A stretch of 64,000 nt of DNA, taken from Taiwanofungus camphoratus (Eukaryota > Basidiomycota > Agaricomycetes > Polyporales > Taiwanofungaceae). The notes under the pieces are model-generated. The model was given only the letters and a program-made list of their open reading frames with translations. It had not been told where the DNA came from and ran no database searches. The position numbers were made by a program, and so were the translations under genes. Shown piece by piece: positions 21,483 to 32,095 of this stretch; the stretch's first letter is position 1, and each line of letters starts with the position of its first letter. The stretch covers positions 930,001-994,000 of the forward strand of contig CP021226.1 of the NCBI GenBank assembly GCA_003999685.1, given 5' to 3'.

Positions 21483-23234
21483 TGATGAGTCCCGTAGCCT
21501 CCTGGCCCCCGAATCGCGATTTTAGAAGCTTTCTAATCCCCCAACCGACCACTCTAAGACTCTCCTACAGCCTACGACAGGAGGGATAGGTTCCTATAAT
21601 ATTCCTAACGCCCCCTCTCCTTCCTAAACCCTCCTAACACCCTACGAAGTCTTGCGAAGTCACACGAGGTGCTACGAGATTTCGAATGCTAGACGCGAAG
21701 TCCCTAACTCCTGCTAAGTCCACTATCGGACACTGCCGGCCCTCCCATACTGTTCCATTGGATCTAGGTCCTATCTACTACGTCACTCATCCCGGGCTTA
21801 GCTAAGAAGTCTTAGCTAAGTCTCTCCTAGCTCTTGTGATTGCAGCTACCTCCGATAGGCTCCGAAACGGTCCGAAGTTCCGGAAGTTGGACTTAGGAAG
21901 CCTTGTGCACCCCCATGGGTCTCGATCCTATGCCATAAGGTCATCCTAGGACGTACCCATATGACCCTCCACCCATTTAGGACACCTCCTGCCCCGATTA
22001 GGCCAAGTCCCGCTGCTAAGGACTTCGTGCGCTCTTAGCCCACTAAGATAGGTGATCACGGCGCATGGCTGCTCTCAGATAGTCATCCCGCCCTCGTGAA
22101 TGAACTTGGTCACCTTTCTACCGTACGTAGTTCCCCTGTTTCAGTTCCTAATTAGTTCCTATCCTCCTCGTGTTCACTTCGGAGTCCATGCGCTTTAGTA
22201 CACATTTCGGACTCGTAAGGATCGCTTCGCGCAAGATTAGTTCACCTCACGTTCCCCTATTTAGTCAGAGGTAGTTTACTATGTACAAGAGAGACCCCTC
22301 AGTGCATGCTTCTCTCTTTGGAATACCAGTTCCCCGGTAGCTCCGATCTCAGAAAAGCACCGCGAGTACAACCTTAGGAACGGTCCTAAGCCCTTAAGTC
22401 TCCACCCCAGCTCCGTCTCAGTACCTTTGAACTACGTCTACGCTTGTGATATATCTACGAACCACATCTACGCTTTCCGAACTACACACTACGATCCACG
22501 AAGTCACGGTGACTTCGTGCCCTTCAGCACCTATCCGGTGGGCCTCCGTCTTAGTTATACCCTTAGGCTCACGTTGCGTCATCCCTACGTTCTACGAATA
22601 ACCCTACGACTCCCCCATAGCCTTCATTACAGGCTATAGTACATCTCTCTACGCCCTCGAACTCTCCGACCCACACCTCGACGTCATCAGACACTTCAGA
22701 TCTTCCAGCAACCTCGTTCCCTCATTCCTATTCCAAGTATTAGCTCTCCGAACCATCTGACCTCTCCTACAAGTCTCCTACGCCAGCCAAACCTCGCCCA
22801 CCTCGCTCTAACAAACCTCTAAGCCTTACACCCTTTAGCTAACTCTAGCTAAAAGGACTTCGCAGCAGTCTCGTACCCTCTGCCGCTTAGTAGAAATTAT
22901 AGTCCATTGGCTTATTGCTCCCTAACTCTATACAGCCTACGAAGTCAGCTCGCGCGATTTAGCTAAAACTTCGAAGGACTTCGCAGAATCTCGAAGGACT
23001 TCGCGTACTTCGGAGGGCCTCGCAAGGCCTTAGGGATAGTATAACACTTAGGAACAAGATCCTGTTGTGCAGGACCCTTGACCCCTTACTCCCCTATTTA
23101 CAAAAACAAGACATACAGGTTTCCCGGTATCATACAGGTTGTAGCTCCTACCCTCACACCACCACAGTTATCACACTACCCCCAGCCACGTTGCGGAGCA
23201 CTCCCTAGGTACCAGGGTCCCCTAGGTCGTATCA
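21483..23234 (+). repeat. Family B 5' LTR (1752 bp)
   Basis: It is nearly identical to 32096-33847. It is unusually long for a fungal gypsy LTR and rich in short motifs of the type ACGAAGTC and CGAAGGACTTCGC (for example 22930-23030). A frame of 70 residues (22427-22639) is open in both LTRs but has no coding signature. Confidence 0.92.
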
Positions 23235-23274
23235 TTTCTGGAGCCCACCGCGAGGGGGAGCAGTCAAGATTTCA

Positions 23275-26208
23275 TTGCCTTCAGATCATCCTACGTCTAA
23301 CCAGTCCTCTCCGAGAAACAGCGATCAGTTACTATCCGAGTTCTTTCAGGTTGGCTATCGTTACTATACTCAAGCAGGCCTTCCACGAAGCACCTCTTTG
23401 CGAACACCTACGACTATCCCCTCCGATATCATTTCTACACTCGAATCTTCCGAATTGACCCCCGACTTTGAGGCTCTTTTCGAAGGGTCTCTAGACACGC
23501 TTACCACGTCCGAAGACTCACCAATTGAGGACTTCGAACCTCAGTCCACGTCCCCTGAGCTTCCTAACACCTCCGAAGGAAGCGGTCCTTCTTCAGCGTC
23601 TGACCCTATCTTAGTCCATTTACCGGCATCCCCTCAGCTATCCTCTACGCTCCCATCAGCTTCGCGTTCCCCTCCGATTCCTTCTATTACACTTTCCGAC
23701 GCTTCTACGACCCAATCTTCTTCGGCTAGCATCAACTCAGCTTCGAACCCATCTCTGACCGCACCCATTTTAGCTAATCCCCTAAATCCTATTTCTGTGT
23801 CAACCATGAACGCACCTCCACTCATGCCACCTTGAGGAGATCGTACATCCCCCACCTTCGATCCTGACCAGCCTAGGACCATCCGAAGGTATTTCCAGGA
23901 CTTAGAGTCACTTTTTGTCCGCTGCCAGATAGCGGATGAGGCGACGAAGAAACACTGGACTACTCGCTACCCTCCTATCGATGTTTCGGACCTATGGGAG
24001 TCCCTCCCTGAGTGTTCCGATGTCACGAAGACCTACGAAGACTTCAAGAAGGAGATTAGAAGCCTCTACCCAGGCACAGAGGACGATAGAATGTGGTCTA
24101 TGTCCGACTTGGATCAGTTGATAGGAGAACGTGCTAGAATTGGAATCAACAATGCGGCAGACTTAGGAAGCTTCTATCGTGAGTTTTATGCCATCACGAA
24201 GTATCTAATCTCGAAAAATAGGTTGTCTACTATCGAGCAAAGCCGTGCTTTCGCGAGGGCCTTCCAGCCTTCGCTATGGGCTCGCGTGTCTACTAGGTTA
24301 CAGCTAAAGTTCCCTGATCACTTACCCGATGATCCCTACACCTTGGACCAGCTACATAGCGCAGCGAAGTTCGTACTCCTTGGTACTTCTACAACTCTTA
24401 CCTCTGCTACGACTGTAACTGCTTCGACCACTGCCGTGCCCGTGGGGGGCTCATCGCTAAAGATAGAGGATCTACAGACGTTCGCAGAGATCCTCACGAA
24501 GTCCGTAACCAGTGCGCTAGCTCCTGTTCTTGCGAACCAGCGACCCCCTCGATTGGACAGCTCGCGCGGCGAGCACACTCATGTAGAAGGCCAGTACTGT
24601 CACTATTGCGGGGACTTGGACTGCTGCACTAGGTGTTGCAAGCACATCGAGCAAGACATCAAGGATGGCAAGTGCAAGCGCAACCCAGATGGAAAGATAG
24701 TGCTGCCAAATGGAAATTTCGTACCCAGAACGATCCCAGGACGTACGATTCGCGATAGGCTTTACGAATATCATCGACGAAATGGCACGAATTCCTCCCC
24801 CCAGCTCCTATTCGAAATCGACAATCGCCTGAATGTGCCCGCATTCTCACTATCCGCCGAGGATCGTATAGCCGCTTTAGAACACGAGATTTACCAACTT
24901 CGGAGACGTCGCGAAGTCTTCGATGGTGTGGAAGTACCCCAGCGCAGAAGGCAGGGTGCTCCTAACGCGCAGTCTGATCCTAGAAACCCACCCATAGCCA
25001 ACGCACCTCCGATAGGACACGATCGGCATCCAGTAGTGGATCCCCCTGCTAACCAAGATGCCCCAGCGGCGGAGGTGCAGAACCAGACCCCTCCTACCAT
25101 TCTAAAGCGACCCAATTATCCTTCTAATTCAGCGCCTTTGCCTCCGAAGCCTGTGAATGTGTCCGATCCACCCCCGAACTCATCGGAGCATGCCGCGTCT
25201 ACATCTAACGTACCAGCCCAACCAGCATCACAGGCAGCCATTCCACCGCCCACTCCACCAGTACATCCTTTCGCTAACGCTCGAGATGCTACTTACGCAC
25301 CTCCGAATCTTCGAAATTTCGCAGCAGCTCCGAAGCCTACAGCAGACAAGGGCAAGGACGTGGCCTATAAGACGACCACACCGGTTCATCAGGAGAAACT
25401 TACAGAGGAAATATTCGCGCGATCTATGAGAACACCCGTGGTTACACTAACGCCCGAGGAGCTACTATCTATATCCCCGGATGTTCGTGCGCGATATCGC
25501 GAAGCTATCACCCCTAAACGTGTGCCTATGGATCCTAAGGCTACTCATATGGCTCAAATTACGGAACTCTCAGACGATCTCGCTTCTAAAACGACGCTAG
25601 CAACCTCCGAACTATCGTGCCATGGTGAACCCCTTGTCCCTGGTTCGACCATCATTCCAGACCCCTACGAAACGTACTTACGACACGTACCCGGAAAGGA
25701 AGAACCCTCCGAAATCATAGTAGCCCGCGACTCGAACTCTATCCGTTCTATCGAAGCTCTAATCGACAACAAAGAGCGAATCGAATGCATCGTGGACCCT
25801 GGGTCACAAGTGGTTGCGATGTCAGAGCAAGTCTGTCATGCCTTAGGGCTAATTTACGACCCTTCCGTGCAGCTAAATATGCAGTCTGCTAATGGCAGTA
25901 TTGACCGTTCTTTAGGACTGGTTCGAAATGTCTCGTTCCAAGTAGGCGACATCGTGTTGTACCTACAGATACACGTCATACGCAATCCCTCCTACGATAT
26001 CCTTCTAGGCCGACCCTTCGATGTGGTAACCGAGAGTGTGGTTAAGAACTTCGGAAACGAGGAGCAGACCATCACGATCGTATGCCCGAACACGAGCGAA
26101 GTCGCGACCATCCCTACGATGCCTCGAGGACGTCAAAAGTTCTTACCAGCCCATCATCATAGTTGCCCCCACGCGAACTCTTCGAATCATTTGCGATCGG
26201 GTTTTTAG
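23275..26208 (+). pseudogene. gag: Family B gag and protease region
   Basis: The N-terminal part is serine/proline rich. A capsid-like block lies around YFQDLESLFVRCQIAD and WRSLPECSD-like sequence. A cysteine-rich stretch near 24590-24660 (CHYCGDLDCCTRCCKH) stands where a nucleocapsid knuckle would be. A coiled-coil-prone block (DRIAALEHEIYQLRRR) precedes a long proline-rich linker. The protease region is near 25780-25830 (IECIVDPGSQVVAMS). The end overlaps the start of pol by about 46 bp in a different frame, consistent with the programmed frameshift that gypsy elements use. About one break. Confidence 0.8.
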
Positions 26209-29200
26209 ATTTCGAGGATTTGAGAAATCAAGGAGAGGTTGCCCTGGTCATTGAGTATGAATCCGATACCCCTAAAATCGTGTCTTTCGCTGCTGTAAAT
26301 GCAGCAGATAACAATTCTGTTCCTGCGCTCTATCTATCAGTCTCTAACTCTGTGTCTAGCTATCTGCAGTCTCTCTATTTTAGCGAAACTTCGAAAGTCT
26401 CGGAAGGTCCGGCTGATCATACTAGGTGGCTATCTGGCTTTCTAGCAGCAGCAACACCGCACGAGGCTCCCTTCCTTTCACACGATAATCCGAATTCTCT
26501 CCCTATGCTTTCGCTTTCCGCCTCTAAAGACATATCCTCTATCCCCATTCCAGGTCCCAGGAACGCTACGAAGGTCACGAAGTCAGCCCGAAGACCCTCC
26601 CTTGCTCCTAATCCGATGGTATCCCTTCCTAAGTTGTCAGATTCTTCCCCTATTCCTACATTTGCAGCATCGAAAAAGAAGTACAAGCCTGTAGCGCTGA
26701 AGACTCGCCCTATTCTGGGAGCTTTGGACGAACGATTCCGAATCATTCGCGAAATTAAAGGCGACCCTTTAGCGACGATGCCTACCCTATCACCGACTCC
26801 ACCACCTTTCGAACCTACTTCGCGATATACGCAAGAACGGCACGATCTCACGGACAAGCTACACAGTGGAGACTTCCTACAACCAGCAGAGAGGGACCTA
26901 CTACATCATTTTATGACCCTACACGCTGATGCGTTCGCTTGGAATGACTCCGAAAGGGGGTGCTTCAAGCCGGAGTACTTCCCTCCTATTGACTTTCCGG
27001 TAGTACCGCACACGCCATGGGTACAAAAGAACATTCCTATCCCACCCGGAATCTACAATGAAGTGTGCGCAATCATCAAAAAGAAGATCGCAGCTGGGGT
27101 CTACGAACCTTCGAATTCTTCCTATCGTTCACGATGGTTTTGTGTGGTGAAGAAAGACGGAAAGTCCCTACGTCTCGTACATAGTCTGGAACCCCTAAAC
27201 GCTGTCACGATTCAACACTCAGGCGTTCCCCCGACTCCCGAACACCTCGCAGAACAGTTCGGAGGACGACCTTGTGGTGCCATGTTGGATCTATATGTAG
27301 GCTATGATGAACGCTTGATAGCGGAGACTTCGCGCGATCTTACGACATTTCAAACACCTTTCGGAGCTATGAGATTGGTCACTCTACCTATGGGATGGAC
27401 CAACTCGGTCCCTATCTTCCACGATGATGTTACGCACATCCTACAGCCCGAAATTCCTCACCTAACGGTTCCCTATATCGACGATGTTCCGGTCAAAGGC
27501 CCTGAAAGTTCGTACGATCTCGTACCTATTTCGGAGAACCCAGGCATTCGAAAGTTTGTTTGGGAACATTTTACGAACCTCAATAGGATAGTCACACGCA
27601 TGCGCTACGCAGGAGGTACCTTTTCTGGAGTTAAAAGCATTCTAATTGCCCGCGAAATCACCGTTGTAGGGCATCGGTGTACTCCAGAAGGTCGCCTACC
27701 GGACGAGTCTCGTGTTGCAGCCATACGCAACTGGGGACCTTGTGCGACCCTATCTGACGTTCGAGCCTTTTTAGGAACCATTGGAGTGGTCCGTATCTTC
27801 ATCCGAAACTTCGCGCATCGTGCAGATGCCTTAGTACGCCTAACGCGAAAGGCGGTACCCTTCGAATTTGGTCCAGCGCAAATCGCAGCGCAAGAGGACC
27901 TTAAGGATGCTTTGCTGTCCTCTCCAGCTCTCCGATCCATTAACTATTCATCAGGTGCGCCCGTGATCTTAGCGGTTGACACCTCCTATATTGCAGTTGG
28001 CTATCACCTTTGCCAATGCGATGAGGGCAACCCTAAAGTCCGATTCTACAATCGTTTCGGATCCATCACCCTAAATGATCGCGAGCGGAGGTTCTCGCAA
28101 CCGAAGTTAGAGATCTACGGATTGTTTCGAGCACTTCGCGTACTACGAATCTACCTAATCGGAGTTAGGAACCTTATAGTGGAAGTGGACGCACGCTATA
28201 TCAAAGGGATGTTGCAAAATCCGGACATCGCACCCAGCGCGAGTATAAATCGCTGGATCGTATCGATTCTAACATTCCATTTCACCCTAGTACATGTACC
28301 AGGTACGATGCATGGACCAGATGGACTATCAAGACGAACCCCCCAGCCAGGAGATCAAGAAGAGAGCAGCGAAGAAGACTTCGAAGACTGGATAGACAAA
28401 ATGCACTCGTTTCTACATCACATCCAAGCCCCCCCTTCCCATCCTATACCATCGATTTCTACCCTATTCCCTTACGAATTCGCCTCTAACATTCCTATCA
28501 CAACCCCCACACCTCCGATAGCTCCAACCTTCGCCTCCGAGTTGGCTGAGGACAGCCAAGGTTTCAATAGGGAGGAGGAGAGCTACGATAGCGTCCCAAG
28601 ATCCGAAATGGCCAAGGAAGCTGACACAAGACTTGACTTAGTAGCAAAATTCCTACGAAGCCTCGCGAGACCTGCCAACCTATCGGATGCAGAATACGAA
28701 GGTTTCGTAAAATACTGTCTTCTATTCTTCCTCGATGAGGACATACTATGGCGCAAAGATCCACAAGGAGCTCACAAACTAGTTGTAAAGCAGGCAGATC
28801 GTCTACGAATCCTCCGAGAATGTCACGATGCAGTCGCGCATCGAGGAATACACGCTACGAAGGTGCTGATTTCGGAACGGTTTTGGTGGCCCTACCATCA
28901 TATCGACATTGCCTGGTATGTTCGAAGCTGCCACCTATGCCAGATTCGCCAAGTGCGGCAGATCCTAATCCCGCCTACGGTCGCTACGCCCGCTCCGATC
29001 TTCGCAAAGGTTCACATAGATACCATGCATATGCCCCCTTCTAACGGATTTAGGTACTTGGTGCAAGGCCGGTGTTCTCTAACCCAGTACCCCGAATTTC
29101 GGATGCTTCGCAAGGAAACGGCTAAAGCTTTGGCAGAATGGCTCTTCGAAGACTTTGTTTGTAGGTGGGGCGCGCTATCGGAGATAGTCACGGACAACGG

Positions 29201-30017
29201 TGCTCCCTTCGTAAAAGCTACGAACTACATAGCGAAGAAGTACCAGCTACGACATATCCGAATTAGCGGATACAATTCGCGTGCCAACGGACTGGTGGAG
29301 AGGCCTCACTTCGACGTTAGGCAGGCGCTATTCAAGGCCGTGGATGGCGAAGAGTCTAAATGGTCTCAGGCAACGTACTCAGTCTTCTGGTCCGAAAGGA
29401 TCACGACTCGAAAGCGCATGGGATGTTCGCCCTATTTCGCGGTCACTGGCACCCACCCTGTTATCCCTTTGGACGTCGTAGAGGCCACCTATATCCTTCC
29501 TCCTCCGTCCTCCATGCTATCCACGACCGATCTTATCGCACGTCGAGCTATCGCATTGCAAAAGCGGGTGACTCAGGTAGCGGAACTACATTCGAAGGTC
29601 TACGAAGCGCGAAGACAAGCTGCTCTGCGATTCGAAGAGAAGCATAAGCACACCATCCACGATTTCAACTTCGAAAAGGGCGATTTAGTACTAATTCGCA
29701 ACACACAGATAGAAAAGTCCCTAAATCGAAAGATGCGACCTCGCTACCTCGGCCCAGTACTCGTGGTATCTAGGAACAAAGGTGGTGCTTATATCCTATG
29801 CGAATTGGATGGTTCGGTACTCGACAGGCCTACGGCAGCCTTCCGAGTCATCCCCTACTTAGCGCGAAAAGCCCTCGAACTTCCTACCGAACTCCTGGAC
29901 GTGTCGACGGAGCGACTTCGCGAACTAGAGCTGACTACCACCCAAGGCGATGACGAAGAACTAGGATCGTATCCCTACTCTCCTAAGTCCGGCTCTAGTC
30001 CATCCGAAGCTCACTAA
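26163..30017 (+). CDS. pol: Family B pol (RT, RNase H, integrase), whole frame
   Basis: The 1284-residue frame has a reverse transcriptase with the variant active-site block VPYIDDVPVKGP in place of YMDDIL, an RNase H region (LAVDTSYIAVGYHLCQCD, then GPDGLSRR), an integrase zinc-binding region (HRGIHATKVLISERFWWP, CHLCQIRQ) and an integrase core (VTDNGAPF and NGLVERPH). No chromodomain follows. This is a distinct basidiomycete gypsy lineage with long LTRs. A diverged minus-strand relative lies at 46056-49476. Confidence 0.92.
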   Translation: MPPRELFESFAIGFLDFEDLRNQGEVALVIEYESDTPKIVSFAAVNAADNNSVPALYLSVSNSVSSYLQSLYFSETSKVSEGPADHTRWLSGFLAAATPHEAPFLSHDNPNSLPMLSLSASKDISSIPIPGPRNATKVTKSARRPSLAPNPMVSLPKLSDSSPIPTFAASKKKYKPVALKTRPILGALDERFRIIREIKGDPLATMPTLSPTPPPFEPTSRYTQERHDLTDKLHSGDFLQPAERDLLHHFMTLHADAFAWNDSERGCFKPEYFPPIDFPVVPHTPWVQKNIPIPPGIYNEVCAIIKKKIAAGVYEPSNSSYRSRWFCVVKKDGKSLRLVHSLEPLNAVTIQHSGVPPTPEHLAEQFGGRPCGAMLDLYVGYDERLIAETSRDLTTFQTPFGAMRLVTLPMGWTNSVPIFHDDVTHILQPEIPHLTVPYIDDVPVKGPESSYDLVPISENPGIRKFVWEHFTNLNRIVTRMRYAGGTFSGVKSILIAREITVVGHRCTPEGRLPDESRVAAIRNWGPCATLSDVRAFLGTIGVVRIFIRNFAHRADALVRLTRKAVPFEFGPAQIAAQEDLKDALLSSPALRSINYSSGAPVILAVDTSYIAVGYHLCQCDEGNPKVRFYNRFGSITLNDRERRFSQPKLEIYGLFRALRVLRIYLIGVRNLIVEVDARYIKGMLQNPDIAPSASINRWIVSILTFHFTLVHVPGTMHGPDGLSRRTPQPGDQEESSEEDFEDWIDKMHSFLHHIQAPPSHPIPSISTLFPYEFASNIPITTPTPPIAPTFASELAEDSQGFNREEESYDSVPRSEMAKEADTRLDLVAKFLRSLARPANLSDAEYEGFVKYCLLFFLDEDILWRKDPQGAHKLVVKQADRLRILRECHDAVAHRGIHATKVLISERFWWPYHHIDIAWYVRSCHLCQIRQVRQILIPPTVATPAPIFAKVHIDTMHMPPSNGFRYLVQGRCSLTQYPEFRMLRKETAKALAEWLFEDFVCRWGALSEIVTDNGAPFVKATNYIAKKYQLRHIRISGYNSRANGLVERPHFDVRQALFKAVDGEESKWSQATYSVFWSERITTRKRMGCSPYFAVTGTHPVIPLDVVEATYILPPPSSMLSTTDLIARRAIALQKRVTQVAELHSKVYEARRQAALRFEEKHKHTIHDFNFEKGDLVLIRNTQIEKSLNRKMRPRYLGPVLVVSRNKGGAYILCELDGSVLDRPTAAFRVIPYLARKALELPTELLDVSTERLRELELTTTQGDDEELGSYPYSPKSGSSPSEAH
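28546..28578 (+). promoter_or_regulatory. Second polypurine tract inside family B pol
   Basis: The 33 bases match 30 of 33 bases immediately before the 3' LTR (32063-32095); both end TTTCAATAGGGAGGAGG. The downstream copy is in the position of the 3' polypurine tract, so the internal copy may serve as a central polypurine tract. The older relative keeps a purine run in the corresponding place near 46070. Confidence 0.55.
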
Positions 30018-30549
30018 AGAATCAGAGGAGCAATCGACGATACCCCGACTTTAGCTAAGATTACGCTACGTCCATTTTACTTTTCGCTTACCTTTTGGTC
30101 ATGTTTTACTTTCCCCAACAAGCCCCCACTCAGTTTGACAGCTACGAAGTTCCGAATGTCTACGAATTTTTACTTACAACATCTCCTACTTTTTACTATA
30201 GTGATTCAACTCACGAAGTCGCGATATCGTTCTAAAAAGCTCCTAAAACGCCGAGCGGAGCGAAGATTGCGCGAGGGGCCTTAAGCCCTTCAAGGCCATG
30301 ATGATTTACTGAGCCTAAATGAGCGCATTTTATCCCCCTAAGTCTTCTAATTCTTCGCTGTGTTGTTTGGTTACTTCACACACTTAGGAACCTTTTCACA
30401 AGGACGACGTTTGCGTCCGCTTTATTCAGACTACTGTACACATATTGGAAAAGGTCCCTAGCAAAGGGACGCGCAACGAGAGAGAATACAGCACGTTGGT
30501 GCGACAGATACGGAACGGGCGAGATGACGAACTACGAACCCCCCACCTT

Positions 30550-31927
30550 CTAAACCTCGGCCTCGGCATCTTCCTCATCCTGCTCGGACTCACCAGAGGG
30601 ACCAGGATCAGTAGAGGAGGCGGTGACGCGACGGCGAGGAAGGGGGAGAGAGCTCAAGTCGAGCGGCGCAGGCGTACGACCGGTTAGGGCGGTTTCGGCA
30701 CGATAGAGCCCCGAAATGTAGTCTTCGAGACGCATCGCGCGACTCTCGGCCATCGCGCGGTCATACCAGAGGCCTTCGACAACGGCTTGATGCGCAGGGG
30801 TGAGGCCGTCCAAGTATTCAGCGCCGTTAAGGGCCAGCGAGGCCTCGAGCGACATCGTAGGCGCAGGGGTCGACTTCGCCTTCTTGGACTCGCGGGCGCG
30901 AGGCGGGGACACCTGAGGAGGTTGGCCCGCAGCTAGGGAACGTCTTAACATCAGCAATGTCGCGATAACGAGGGCACGAGAAGCCCTACCACGCTTCGAA
31001 ACGCGCACGCCGCGCTCCTTACCGTCTACGGAGAATCCCCCCCAATAACACCCCTGCGACTCTCGCAGGCACTTACCACACTTCACGGCGCCCGCGGGGA
31101 GTTCGCACTCGAAGTCTGCGGTGTAGGTGCTGCAGCGATCGCACTAGGTAGCAATCATAAGCCGCGAACGGTCACGAAAAGGACGTGCACTCACCTTCGC
31201 ATGAGTTCGCCTATGCTCCGCCGCCTTCGCCATGTTAGCCAGGGCTTCGGGCGTCGGAGGAGCCTTCGCCTTCGCAGTGTCCTTCCCCTGAGCAGGAGGG
31301 ACCCCTACGAAGACACCCGAACTCGTGGACGAGGCGAGCTCGCCAACTTGGCCGCTAGAAACGGAGGCCATGATCGAGCTGGCCTGGGAAGCCGCGCGAG
31401 TAGAAGCCGCTGCCTTGGCCCGAGCTGAGGGACGACGAGTACGCGAGGAGGTACGACTAGGAGCCGGCGAAGGAGCAGAAGACGAAGCCGCAAGTTGGGC
31501 AGCACGTTCAAGCGCAGCGCGCTCGACCGCCTCCACACGAAGTCGTTCGGTCGCACGGGCGAGTTCGCGCTGTGCGTCTCGCTCTTGAAGCATAGCAGCG
31601 AACTGAGGAAAGCCGGTGCGAGCCCACGAGATCCACGACGAGTCCGCGAGAGGGAGGATCGCCGTCAAACCTTCGACGATGGCGGCCTCTAAGGTAGGAT
31701 CGGCGGGAGCGTTCGAAGCCTGGGACAGGACCCGCCAGTTACCCTATAACGCAGTAAAGACGATGTAACGGGCGACCGAGGAGGGTACGTACCACACGAC
31801 GTCCTAAGTTCCTCGCCCACCGCAAGTAATCTTCGGCCTCCGCTACGCCCTCCGGACGAGAATCGAGGAGCGCCAGGACATCGCTGTGAGCCAGGCCAAC
31901 ACCATCAGAGTCCATATCGTCGAACAT
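30550..31927 (-). CDS. Antisense cargo gene of family B: Zn-cluster protein, 3 or 4 exons
   Basis: The gene runs opposite to pol, between pol and the 3' LTR. Exons 5' to 3': 31927-31793, 31743-31195, 31143-30550, with GT-AG introns of 49 and 51 bp that keep the frame. A further 57-bp in-frame intron near 30940-31000 is possible. The protein of about 410-425 residues begins MFDDMDSDG and has an N-terminal block (EAEDYLRWARNLGRRV), an alanine/serine/arginine-rich middle with coiled-coil character (QRELARATERLRVEAVERAALE), then a cysteine cluster CDRC-X8-C-X8-CGKC-X6-C followed by YWGG, then helices around SGLYRAETAL and an acidic tail. The cluster resembles a Zn2Cys6 DNA-binding module with odd spacing. 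It could regulate the element or be captured host DNA. It is clearly gene-like because splicing joins three frames without stops. Confidence 0.65.
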
Positions 31928-32095
31928 GATGGGGAAGGGAAAGGCAAAAGGGGAGAAAGGAGAAAAAGATAAGAGGCACCCACAATTAGCTTCTATCAGG
32001 ATATCGCCCGCTTCGCAGATCGGACGCGATAGGCTACAAGTTCCCACGGTCGCGCACACTGACTGAGGACAGTCAGGATTTCAATAGGGAGGAGG

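Noticed and set aside
22427-22639. A 70-residue frame in family B LTRs, also open in solo LTR C1
   Set aside because: It lies wholly within the LTR and has no start context or motif; C2 differs in length across this stretch. Sequence identity of the LTRs explains its recurrence.
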